A stretch of 64,000 nucleotides of DNA from positions 188,786-252,785 of the forward strand of contig NZ_RCDI01000002.1 of the NCBI RefSeq assembly GCF_003675875.1, written 5' to 3'. The translations under genes were made by a program, and so were the position numbers. Under the pieces are notes generated by a model. That model was not told where the DNA came from. It made no database searches and saw nothing but the letters and a program-made list of their open reading frames with translations. Shown here one piece after another: positions 17,972-25,980 of this stretch. Positions within the stretch are counted from its first letter, which is position 1. Every line of letters begins with the position of its first letter. This stretch comes from Halostella limicola (lineage in GTDB: Archaea > Halobacteriota > Halobacteria > Halobacteriales > Natronoarchaeaceae).

Positions 17972-19232
17972 GCGGCGTAGCGAGGCGTACCTCCCCACCA
18001 GCCGCGAGGCCGGCGACCACGATCGGGAGGCGGTCGAGATCGCGCACCGCGCCGGACTGGTCGAACGACTGGGAAGCGGCGTGTACGCGTTTGCCCCTGC
18101 TGGCGAGCGCGTCCGGCGGAAGGTGATCCGGACGCTCGAGCGCGAGATGGAGGCCATCGGCGGCCAGCGGATCAGCCTGCCCCAGTTGCAGTACCGGTCC
18201 GCCTGGGAGCGAAGCGGCCGGTGGGAGAACTTCGAGGACGAGATGTTCACCTTCGAGAACCGCGACGGGGCGGACATGTGTCTCGCGCCCTCCCACGAGG
18301 AGGGCGTCGTGGACCTCGTCGACGGCCGTGTGCGGTCGTACGACGACCTCCCCCTCCTGCTCTATCAGGTGGGCGCGAAGCACCGCGACGACCACGCCAG
18401 GAACGGCCTGCTCCGGACGAAGGAGTTCACGATGAAGGATGCTTACAGCCTCCACGCGGACCGCGACTCCCTGGCCGAGTGGTACGAGCGCGTCCGCGAC
18501 GCCTACCGCCGGATCTTCGAGGCGCTCGGCGTCGAGTTCGTCGTGAGCGAGGCCGACGACGGCGTCATGGGCGGCACCGGCTCCGAGGAGTTCGTCGCGC
18601 CCGTCGACGAGGGGACCTGCGAACTGTTGCACTGCGGGGCCGCGGGCTGCCGGTACGGTCTCACCGACGAGCACCCCGCGTTCCACGACGCCGCGGCGGG
18701 CGACGACTGCCCCGACTGCGGCGGCGCGCTCAAGGCGAGCGAGGGCATCGAGGTCGGCCACGTCTTCCGGCTCGGGACGCGGTACTCCGAGGCGATGGAC
18801 CTGACGGTCGATCTGGCCGACGGGACGCGGGTACACGTCGAGATGGGGAGTTACGGGATCGGCGTCACGCGGGTGGTCCAGACGCTGATCGAACAGCACG
18901 CCGACGCGGACGGCTGTTGGTGGCCCGTCACGGACCAGGGGAGCGTCGCGCCCTTCGCCGCGTCGGTGATCCCCCTGCGCTACGAGGGCGAGGTCCGGGC
19001 GGCCGCGGACCGGATCCACGAGGCCCGCGACGACGTCCTCCTGTACGACGGCGACCGGACCATCGGCGAGCGCTTCGCCGAGAGCGACCTGCTCGGGATC
19101 CCCACGAAGGTCGTGCTGGGGAACCGCTTCCTGGAGACCGGCGAGGTCGAACTGGAGTCCCGCGACGGCGAGACGCGGTACGTGGACGTCGAGACGGCGC
19201 TGGAGACGGTGGGCCGGGAGCGGCGACTGTAG
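17970..19232 (+). CDS. Bacterial-type prolyl-tRNA synthetase (extra copy)
   Basis: A 420-residue class II synthetase of the bacterial/mitochondrial ProRS kind, not the archaeal/eukaryotic kind normal for haloarchaea. It opens RRSEAYLPTSREAG and continues AGLVERLGSGVYAFAPAG. Motif 2 is KHRDDHARNGLLRTKEFTMK and motif 3 is MGSYGIGVTRVVQTLIEQ. The large editing insertion of E. coli ProRS is missing; instead there are paired cysteines (CPDCGGALKASEGIEVGHVF). The C-terminal anticodon-binding fold includes SDLLGIPTKVVLGNRFLE. The GTG at 17970 was chosen because it begins the conserved domain; the upstream frame is Arg-rich and unconserved. The gene was probably acquired from bacteria. Confidence 0.87.
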   Translation: MRRSEAYLPTSREAGDHDREAVEIAHRAGLVERLGSGVYAFAPAGERVRRKVIRTLEREMEAIGGQRISLPQLQYRSAWERSGRWENFEDEMFTFENRDGADMCLAPSHEEGVVDLVDGRVRSYDDLPLLLYQVGAKHRDDHARNGLLRTKEFTMKDAYSLHADRDSLAEWYERVRDAYRRIFEALGVEFVVSEADDGVMGGTGSEEFVAPVDEGTCELLHCGAAGCRYGLTDEHPAFHDAAAGDDCPDCGGALKASEGIEVGHVFRLGTRYSEAMDLTVDLADGTRVHVEMGSYGIGVTRVVQTLIEQHADADGCWWPVTDQGSVAPFAASVIPLRYEGEVRAAADRIHEARDDVLLYDGDRTIGERFAESDLLGIPTKVVLGNRFLETGEVELESRDGETRYVDVETALETVGRERRL

Positions 19233-19254
19233 CCCGCCGGCCGACTGTCCGGGG

Positions 19255-20799
19255 TCAGTCGTCCCGCCGCCCGAACGCGAACAGGCACGTCGGCGTCTGC
19301 CCGGCCGCCCGCGGCGAGAGGTGGTCGGTGACCGCGTCGTCGTAAAACGTCAGTCCCGTCCCGCCGAGGTCGCGATGGGCGTACGTCGCGAGGTAGAGCC
19401 GCCCGAGCGTCACGCCGGCCTCCAACTGCGCGAGGCGGTAGCCGCGATTTCCGAGGCGGCCGACCAGCTCGTCCACGTCGGCGAGCAGGTAGACGTTGAC
19501 GTGCGCGTCGCCGGCCCACGACTGGTCCAGCGCGAGGTGGCGCTTCGTCCGGCGGTCCACGCCGCCGAGACGTTCGATTTCCACGGTCTCCGGCAGGAAC
19601 TGGTACGTCCCGTCGGGGACGCCGTCGACGCCCGCCGCGAGGACGTAGGCGTCGTTGAACGCGAGGCCGGCAGCCGCGCCGCCGTTCCAGTCGCCGGGGA
19701 CCCCGCGAGTCGCCCGGTCGAGGACGGTACCGACCTGCCGGCGAGTCGGCCCCTCGTCCGCGTCGAACTCGCGGCAGGAGCCGCGGCGGCGGACGGTGGC
19801 GTGGAACGGTCGCGCCGAGGCCGTCTCGTGGTCGACCGGGTCGAGGGCGACGCGCTCGCCGCCCCCGGCGTCGCGCGTGCCGGCCCCCCGCGCGTCGTAA
19901 CAGCGCCCCCGCCACTCGCGAGCGGCGTCGCCGTCCGGCAGGGCGCTCTGTTCCCAGGCGTCGTGGATCAGCGGGTAGTCGACCGGGTCCGACGAAAGCG
20001 GCGTCTCGTCGGGGGCTATCGGGTCGAGCGGGGGAGCGTTCGGCGCGGGGGCGTCCCGGCCGAGCGGCACCAGTTCCAGCGGCGCCTCGTTCTCGGAGTC
20101 GACGCCGAGGAGGTCTGCGACCGCGGCGTCGTCGAAACCGGCGACGACTTCCGCGCGGTAGTCCAGCGCGTGGGCGGCCCCGAGCAGGTTCGCGAGCACG
20201 GTGCCGGAGTCCCAGAACGCGTGGCGGTAGGTCCGGTCGCGGTACTTCCAGGCGTTGCGCCACCACGTCGACGTGACCGCGACGGTGACGGGGGCGTCCG
20301 CCACCGGCGCGTAGTCGCCCGTCGCGTCCGCGAGCGCACCTCGGTAGTCACCCTCGCGGACGACGTCGAGCGCGAACGTCGCCGGGTCGAAGTGGTAGAC
20401 GCCCGCCGACAGGCCGTCGCAGTCGCCGCAGACGAGATAGAGGTCGACGTGGTACAGCTTTCCCGTACAGGAGGCGGCTCGGAAGCGCAGCGTCCGGCCC
20501 TGCCGTTCGATCGACTCGACGACGCCGTTCGCCGCGTAGCACAGCGTCGCCAGCGTCTCGCGGTCCGGCGTCGCCCGCGGGGACTGCTCGGCTCCGGAGA
20601 GCGGGTCCGCCATCGCCTCCGCGATCACGGAGAGCGTCGGTGGCTGCGGCGGTCGAACCGACCGCAGCGGTTCGCGCGGCAGGTTCTCGTACGCTTTGTA
20701 CGGGCGCGGGCGGTTGTCGTGGTCGAGGGAGAAGTCGTCCTCCCGGACGCTTCGCGGACTGTGCTTCGTCCGCTCGTGGTACTCGCGGGCGTCGACCAT
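19255..20799 (-). CDS. SagB-type FMN oxidoreductase (tandem nitroreductase fold)
   Basis: A 514-residue protein with two nitroreductase-like halves. The first half starts with YHERTKHSPRS and includes LCYAANGVVESI and FWDSGTVLANLLGAAHAL. The second half includes RRRGSCREFDADEGPTRRQV, YQFLPETVEI and QLEAGVTLGRLYLATYAH. This is the layout of SagB/ThcOx-type dehydrogenases, which bind FMN; some oxidise azolines in modified peptides. No YcaO cyclodehydratase or precursor peptide is visible nearby, so that role is not supported here. It is convergent with the ProRS gene (22 bases apart). Confidence 0.83.
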   Translation of the reverse strand: MVDAREYHERTKHSPRSVREDDFSLDHDNRPRPYKAYENLPREPLRSVRPPQPPTLSVIAEAMADPLSGAEQSPRATPDRETLATLCYAANGVVESIERQGRTLRFRAASCTGKLYHVDLYLVCGDCDGLSAGVYHFDPATFALDVVREGDYRGALADATGDYAPVADAPVTVAVTSTWWRNAWKYRDRTYRHAFWDSGTVLANLLGAAHALDYRAEVVAGFDDAAVADLLGVDSENEAPLELVPLGRDAPAPNAPPLDPIAPDETPLSSDPVDYPLIHDAWEQSALPDGDAAREWRGRCYDARGAGTRDAGGGERVALDPVDHETASARPFHATVRRRGSCREFDADEGPTRRQVGTVLDRATRGVPGDWNGGAAAGLAFNDAYVLAAGVDGVPDGTYQFLPETVEIERLGGVDRRTKRHLALDQSWAGDAHVNVYLLADVDELVGRLGNRGYRLAQLEAGVTLGRLYLATYAHRDLGGTGLTFYDDAVTDHLSPRAAGQTPTCLFAFGRRDD

Positions 20800-20998
20800 A
20801 CCGAGTATACGCTCGGTCTGATGAAAAAACTGCCCGCGGGTCAGTCTCGACGGGTACTCCGAACGATCCTCGGGAAAGCAGACATATTCACATCGTTATA
20901 TAGGGAAAATATAATAGATTTAAGGTCGGATCCGTAGTCGTCCGACGCATCGCGCTCCGACGGGACCCTCTCGCGGACGCGCGACGGAGCCACAACCC

Positions 20999-21421
20999 AT
21001 GTCACGATCCGACGACACGGCGACCGCGGACGAGTCGATCCACCGCGAGTACGTGCTCGACGTCCGCATCGTCGAGTGCGACCCGCACGACGGCGGCGAC
21101 CCCACGTACCGATTCGAAGCGCCGCAGCACCGGGGGGAGGCGTTCGAGGACCCCGAGCGCGCGGAACTGTACGCCGACGTGTACTTCGACGTCAACGGGT
21201 TCGAGGAGGCGGGGACGGGCGAGCGCGGCGTCCCGCCGGAGATCATCCAGGCGGGCCGAGATACGCTCGCCGCCTACTTCCTCACCCAGCCCGGGACGGA
21301 CGAGAACTGGGTGGCGTCGTTTTTCGGCGTGACCGTAGAGAAGGTCCAGCAGTACGTCGCCTGGGTCGAGAACCGGAGCGAAGAGATCCGTCGAGGAGCC
21401 GAGGAGCGAGGGATCGCGTAG
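20999..21421 (+). CDS. Conserved-looking hypothetical protein
   Basis: A 140-residue acidic soluble protein. It begins with a Ser/Thr/Asp stretch, then has a beta-rich part (IHREYVLDVRIVECDPHDGG) and a helical C-terminal half (VPPEIIQAGRDTLAAYFL, WVASFFGVTVEKVQQYVAWV) that looks like a small helix-turn-helix: the GVTVEKVQQYV segment resembles a recognition helix. I do not recognise the family. The AT-rich DNA at 20880-20930 upstream (cgttatatagggaaaatata) likely carries the promoter. Confidence 0.65.
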   Translation: MSRSDDTATADESIHREYVLDVRIVECDPHDGGDPTYRFEAPQHRGEAFEDPERAELYADVYFDVNGFEEAGTGERGVPPEIIQAGRDTLAAYFLTQPGTDENWVASFFGVTVEKVQQYVAWVENRSEEIRRGAEERGIA

Positions 21422-21599
21422 CGCTCCCCGTAGTCGCCGTCAGTTCTCCCCGCCGGCCTCTGAGACGAGATCCGTTCGGTCGCTCCCGATCATGCTAAAA
21501 AGTGCCAATATATATCTTCATTATGCCTTTTATATAATGGTTCACTAAAGTATACCTATTATAAATTTACTTGTGATGACGTAGAAGGGATCTCTTCGT

Positions 21600-23717
21600 A
21601 TGGTAGAATTCACCAGGCGGAAGCTGATGGCGACATCGGTCGCGGCGTCGCTGGGGGCGAGCGTTTCGGGGGTCGCCAGCGCGCAGGAAGACGAGGACGG
21701 AGACACGGAGAACGCCCCCTACGTGCAGGGGGAGATCGAGCGGTTCGCACACACCGCACTCGGCGCGGAGGTGACGGGCCCTTTCGTCACGGAGGGGACG
21801 CTCATCTTCAGCCTGCAGCATCCGGCCCGGCGCAATCCGGCGCCGTTCGACAGGGGCGGTATCGGCTACGTACGCGGCTATCAGTTCGGCGAGGACGACG
21901 GGTTCGACGAACTGTCTATCCCCACGTCGAAAGAGGAACAGGGCAGAGTCCGCGTCGCCGGTGGCGAGTACGAACTGCTCGCCGAGGAGGGCGACAACAT
22001 CGCCAACGACGAGGACCTGGGGATGCCGGAAACGCCCGGAGGGCTGGCCATCGACCAGTTGGCGGGCTCGCGGTACGGCGACCTGGGGTACAACCCGGAC
22101 ATGAACCAGTTCGTCGCCACGGGCGACGACGGCGGGAACGACGGCAATAGCGGGAACAAGGGGAACGGCGACAACAGCGGCAACGACGGCAATAGCGGCA
22201 ACGACGGCAACAACGGAAACTCCGGGAACAACGGGGGCGACGGCTACGCGGGCTACCTGTTCACGAACTTCGAGAACAGCCCCGGCAACGTCGTGCGGAC
22301 GCCGATCATCCGGAACGACGACGGCACGTTAGACGCCGACCTCGACAACGCGATCAACCTCGCCAACACGGACGCGCTCCGCGAGATCGGCGGTACGCGC
22401 ATCAACTGTTACGGCGATCTCACACCGTGGAACACGCCGGTGACGGCCGAGGAGGAGTACGCTCACCCGCGCGTGACGGGGCCGGCAACCGTCAGCGACA
22501 TCGTCGACCAGGGGACCGGGGTCGGCCTCCGCGGAGCGAGGGAGTTCTGGAACCGGCCGAACCCGAGCGAGATCCCGGGTGCGCTGGAGGAGTACTACGG
22601 CGACGATTCCTGGATGCCGCAGGGGTTCTGGGCCCTCGGCGGGGTCGAACTGCACGCGTACTACCTCGGAACCGAGAAGAACGACCAGGTGAGCGGGTTC
22701 GATCCGGACAACAACACGGACCCGATCGGGGAGGGCTACCCGAACCCCTACCGGACCGGATACATCACCGAATTCCGGGACCCGACGGCGGAGGAGCCGA
22801 CGCCGGTGAAGTACTACGTCGGCGGCCGCGCCGCCTGGGAAGCGCCGGACTTCCAGGAGGACGAACGGACGGTCTATCTCAGTTCCGACGGCGTCAACAA
22901 GGGGTTCTACAAGCTCGTCACCGACGAGCCGATCCCGAGCTACGACGACCCGATGGCGATCAGCGGGACGCTCCACGCCGCGAAGGTGACCAATCAGGAC
23001 GCCGCCGCGAACAAACCGCCGGCCGAGGTCGACCTCCAGATCGAGTGGATGGAACTCGGCAGCGCGAGCAACGCCGAGGTGGAGTCGTGGATCGCCGAGT
23101 ACGACGACGTGAACCAGCAGACCTACCTCGAGACCCACGCCGAGACGAGCTGGGACGAGGACCTCGAAGCGGCCATCGCGGAAGCCGATCAGGAGGTCGC
23201 GGAGAACGGTAACCAGAACTACGTCACCGATCAGGAGGTCCTCGACTGGGCCGAGCAGTACCAGAACAACGGGCCGGACGGCGTCGACGAAGAGCTCCGG
23301 CGGGTCCCGTTCATCGAGACCCGCGCCGCGGCCAAGGAGGTCGGCGCGACCGTCGAGTTCCGCAAGAGCGAGGGGATCGACAGCGTCGAAGGGGCCGGCC
23401 CGGGCGACTACGTCTATCTCGGCATCTCCGAGGTCAACGACGGCATGAGCGACGACCAGGGCGACGTACGGGTCGACCGCGTCGACGGCGGCCTCGTCTA
23501 TCGCGCGGAGATCGAGGAGGACTACAACATCTCCACGCTCGAACCCGTCATCGTCGGGCCGGACGGGACCGACCCGGCCGACGTGGCCGACGACGCGCTG
23601 CTGAACGTCGACAACGTGTTCGTGATGGACGACGGCCGCGTCCTCTGCTGCGAGGACGCCAGCCAGTACGGCCGCTCCTACCCGAACGACTGCATGTACG
23701 TGTACACGCCGAACTGA
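21600..23717 (+). CDS. Tat-exported PhoX-like (DUF839) phosphatase
   Basis: A 705-residue secreted enzyme of the PhoX/DUF839 family. Known members are Ca/Fe-dependent alkaline phosphatases that release phosphate from organic esters. A twin-arginine signal (TRRKLMATSVAASLGASVSG) precedes an Ala-Gln cleavage site. Family markers are TPGGLAIDQL, INCYGDLTPWNTPVTAEEEY and, near the end, LLNVDNVFVMDDGRVLCCED. A low-complexity Gly/Asn/Asp insert (residues about 178-213) interrupts the early part. The AT-rich region 21490-21580 holds a TATA-like tataaattt about 40 bases upstream. Phosphate control is likely but no site was identified. Confidence 0.85.
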   Translation: MVEFTRRKLMATSVAASLGASVSGVASAQEDEDGDTENAPYVQGEIERFAHTALGAEVTGPFVTEGTLIFSLQHPARRNPAPFDRGGIGYVRGYQFGEDDGFDELSIPTSKEEQGRVRVAGGEYELLAEEGDNIANDEDLGMPETPGGLAIDQLAGSRYGDLGYNPDMNQFVATGDDGGNDGNSGNKGNGDNSGNDGNSGNDGNNGNSGNNGGDGYAGYLFTNFENSPGNVVRTPIIRNDDGTLDADLDNAINLANTDALREIGGTRINCYGDLTPWNTPVTAEEEYAHPRVTGPATVSDIVDQGTGVGLRGAREFWNRPNPSEIPGALEEYYGDDSWMPQGFWALGGVELHAYYLGTEKNDQVSGFDPDNNTDPIGEGYPNPYRTGYITEFRDPTAEEPTPVKYYVGGRAAWEAPDFQEDERTVYLSSDGVNKGFYKLVTDEPIPSYDDPMAISGTLHAAKVTNQDAAANKPPAEVDLQIEWMELGSASNAEVESWIAEYDDVNQQTYLETHAETSWDEDLEAAIAEADQEVAENGNQNYVTDQEVLDWAEQYQNNGPDGVDEELRRVPFIETRAAAKEVGATVEFRKSEGIDSVEGAGPGDYVYLGISEVNDGMSDDQGDVRVDRVDGGLVYRAEIEEDYNISTLEPVIVGPDGTDPADVADDALLNVDNVFVMDDGRVLCCEDASQYGRSYPNDCMYVYTPN
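22131..22238 (+). repeat. Gly-Asn-Asp/Ser short-unit repeat inside the PhoX-like gene
   Basis: About 108 bases are made of degenerate 9-12 base units such as ggcaacgacggcaatagc, encoding a run of GNDGNSGN-type tripeptides. It forms a flexible loop in the protein and is probably variable in length by slippage. Its boundaries keep the frame open. Confidence 0.8.
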
Positions 23718-23829
23718 CGAGGGCGTGGGTCGGGAACGGCGATCGCGTCGTTCGCGCCCGCCGTTCTCTTTCGCGGGACCCGTCCGTCGACGCGGTTCGT
23801 TTAACTACCCGGTAGTACAACTTTGGTGT

Positions 23830-24636
23830 ATGACCACCGACGACGCGGTCGAGCGGATCTCGCTCTACCGCCCGCCGACGTACGACGGCGCGCCGCCGGT
23901 CGACGCCGACGAGGTCGCCGACTGGCTCCGCGAGCGCGTCGACGCCGACGTGGCGGTGCGCGACCGCTTCCTCGACGAGCACCGAACGGACGACCTCCCC
24001 GAGGCCTTCGCCGAGGCGCGCGTCCTCGACCCGCACGACCCCGACACCGGGAACACGATGCTCGGCATCGTCCGCTACGAGGAGCGCGCGCTCGACCACC
24101 CGGAGCGCGAGGGCGGCGTGCTCTACGACGGCCTCGCGGTCCAGCGAGCCCTCAACGCGGCGCTCCCGCAGGCGGAGCGCTCGCTCGACCACGTCCACGT
24201 CGCCCTGCTGGACCGAGCGCTCGGCACGTGGGGCGACCACGACGCGCGCTGGCACAAGCGGGTGAACGTCCTCGGCCAGCCAGCGCTCGTGTCGGTGCCC
24301 GGGCTGTACGAAGCGCCGGCCAAGCCCGAGCGGTACTACAAGGAGAAGCAGAAGCACGCGATGTTCGCCGGCGACGCCCCGCCGCGCGAGGTGCTGGAGA
24401 ACCAGGTAGAGGGGGAGTTCCTCGTCGAGAACGACCCCAGGACCACGGCGGCGCTGAAGGGGTACGTCCTGCAGGCGGTCCACCTCGCGGCGACCGGCGA
24501 GGGCTTCTGCGACGACGAGCGCTGTCGGCTGTCGAACCCGCACCGACAGGAGGGCGTGGTGAAGGCGCAGTTGCGGGAGCCCGAGTTCTGCACGAGACAC
24601 GCCGAGTTGTACGAGGCGGGTCGAGTGCAGAGCTGA
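23830..24636 (+). CDS. Uncharacterised archaeal protein, DUF6775-like putative metallopeptidase
   Basis: A 268-residue soluble protein. I tentatively place it with a family annotated as putative metallopeptidases (DUF6775) because of its C-terminal Cys/His cluster: FCDDERCRLSNPHRQ and EPEFCTRHAELY could bind zinc. No HExxH motif is present, so protease activity is not supported by sequence. The middle has a YYKEKQKHAMF basic stretch. The ATG at 23830 follows a TATA-like gtttaacta about 27 bases upstream, which suggests a leaderless mRNA. The 3' end of the gene is duplicated immediately downstream. Confidence 0.62.
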   Translation: MTTDDAVERISLYRPPTYDGAPPVDADEVADWLRERVDADVAVRDRFLDEHRTDDLPEAFAEARVLDPHDPDTGNTMLGIVRYEERALDHPEREGGVLYDGLAVQRALNAALPQAERSLDHVHVALLDRALGTWGDHDARWHKRVNVLGQPALVSVPGLYEAPAKPERYYKEKQKHAMFAGDAPPREVLENQVEGEFLVENDPRTTAALKGYVLQAVHLAATGEGFCDDERCRLSNPHRQEGVVKAQLREPEFCTRHAELYEAGRVQS

Positions 24637-24716
24637 GAAACGGTGTTTCGCGTGTTCTGCACGAGACACGCCGAGTTGTACGATCCGGACCGAGCGGAGA
24701 GTTGAGAAACGGCGGA
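24586..24716 (+). repeat. 69-bp in-frame tandem duplication of a gene's 3' end
   Basis: The segment starting at 24586 (ttctgcacgagacacgccga) recurs at 24655 with a period of exactly 69 bases. The first 29 bases are identical, and about 51 of 58 aligned bases match. The second copy stays in frame and encodes FCTRHAELYDPDRAES followed by its own stop. It is therefore a silent second C-terminus behind the first stop codon at 24634-24636. Confidence 0.85.
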
Positions 24717-24720
24717 CGCC

Positions 24721-25925
24721 TTACTCGACGGTCACGGTGACGTTCCCGTCGTCGCCGGTCACCGTCGCGTCGAGCGACTCGGGACCGACCGTCAGCGCGA
24801 CCGTCTCGTCGGCGACGCGCTCGACGGCGAACGCCGCGTCGACCTCGTCCCCCCGTTCGTCCGCGAACGCCGTCAGCGCCGGTTCCAGTTCGTCGGCCTC
24901 GGCCGCGTCGTCCATGCGAAGCACCCAGGCGTAGGCCTGCTCGTCGCCCGCCATGCCGACCACCTCGTCGGCGCCCCACCCCGCCGCGGCCTCGCGTGCG
25001 ACGGTGTCGTTCAGTTCGCTCTGGAGGACGATTCGCGCGGTGAGTTCGCCGAGGGTGTCGTTCTCGCCCTCGCGCCACTCGTCGCCCGTCTCGGCCGCGA
25101 CGGAGAGGTTCCGCGCGGGCTCTTCTCCGGGCGTCAGGTTGTGAAGCAACTGTTCCGTCGTCCGCGGGTAGTCATCGTACGCGCGCTCCAGTTCCGACGG
25201 GTCGTCGACCTGCGCGGCGACGTACCGGCTGCCGAAGTAGTACCGGGCGTAGAACAGCCGCTCGGCCGGGTCGCCGTCGGCGTATCGCTCGGCGACGCGC
25301 TCCGACTGCGCGGGCGCGTCGAGATATCGTTCGGTGTAGGCGTCGGTGACGTACACCGCGCCGCCCTCGACGAGCGCGAGGCGGGTCTGGAGCAGGTCGT
25401 TCGTGAGCCGCGGCCGGTCGAGGGCGTCGAGCCACGGCAGCATGTTCGCGTTGAACTGCGTCGCGTGGACGAACTCGTGGACCAGCACCTGCTCGACCCG
25501 CGCGGGCGTGCCGTTCGCGGGGTGGACGAAGACGGCGCCGCCGGTGGTCGTGGTCCCGCCCGGCCGGTCCGCGTCGAACGACGCGTTGCCGACGCCCAGC
25601 AGGCGGAAGAACTCGTACCGCGAGGGGTCGTAGCCGCGCCGCTCCGTCAGGTTCCGGACCTCGACCGGGCGCGGTTCGACGTCGGTGCCGAGGAGGGACT
25701 GCACGCGCGCGCGTACGCCGCGTCCGCGTCGACGTCCAGCGATCCGTTCTGCACCGGCACGTCGTATCCGCCGGCGTCCGTCCCGTTTCCGTCGCTCCCG
25801 TCGGTCGCGGTCGACGTTTCGTTCGCCGTCTCCGGGGCGTCAGTCGTCGCGCCGTCGTCCACGAACGGGGCCGAACACCCCGCGGTCACGATCAGCAGCG
25901 CGAGGAGGGCGGCTGCGGTCCTCAT
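24721..25925 (-). pseudogene. Hvo_1808-like surface lipoprotein, frameshifted
   Basis: The first 74 or so codons from ATG 25925 encode a signal with lipobox (LLALLIVTAGCSAP) and a Thr/Asp linker. The rest, from about 25704 down to 24721, is in another frame. It carries the metalloprotease-like HEFVHATQ motif, ALVEGGAVYVTDAYTERY and a C-terminal beta part. Alignment with the paralogue at 25981-27318 places the break within a (CG)5 tract at 25704-25713; removing one CG unit would rejoin AAYAR to VQSLLGTDV. It is either a switched-off/phase-variable gene, a young pseudogene or a sequence error. It has its own TATA box (ttttattt, 25951-25958). Confidence 0.85.
25704..25713 (-). repeat. (CG)5 dinucleotide tract at the frameshift
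   Basis: Five CG units in a row lie exactly where the reading frame of the surface-protein gene is lost. Four units would restore it. Dinucleotide tracts can change length by polymerase slippage. Confidence 0.8.
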
Positions 25926-25950
25926 TGTATTCTGCGCCTCAGGAACCCGT

Positions 25951-25958
25951 AAATAAAA
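25951..25958 (-). promoter_or_regulatory. TATA box of the frameshifted surface-protein gene
   Basis: The minus strand reads ttttattt 26-33 bases before the ATG at 25925, which suggests a leaderless transcript independent of the upstream paralogue. Confidence 0.55.
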
Positions 25959-25980
25959 CGATGTCGCTCGATGCAGAGTA

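Noticed and set aside
22131-22238. Short repeated units that might look like a CRISPR array
   Set aside because: The units are 9-12 bases without spacers and keep an open frame inside a PhoX-like gene.
20999-23717. Phosphate-starvation operator upstream of the PhoX-like gene
   Set aside because: AT-rich direct words are present near 21530-21560, but I cannot match them to a known haloarchaeal phosphate box.
24655-24716. Second copy of the FCTRHAELY motif as a separate small gene
   Set aside because: It has no start codon or promoter; it is explained as a duplicated 3' end.
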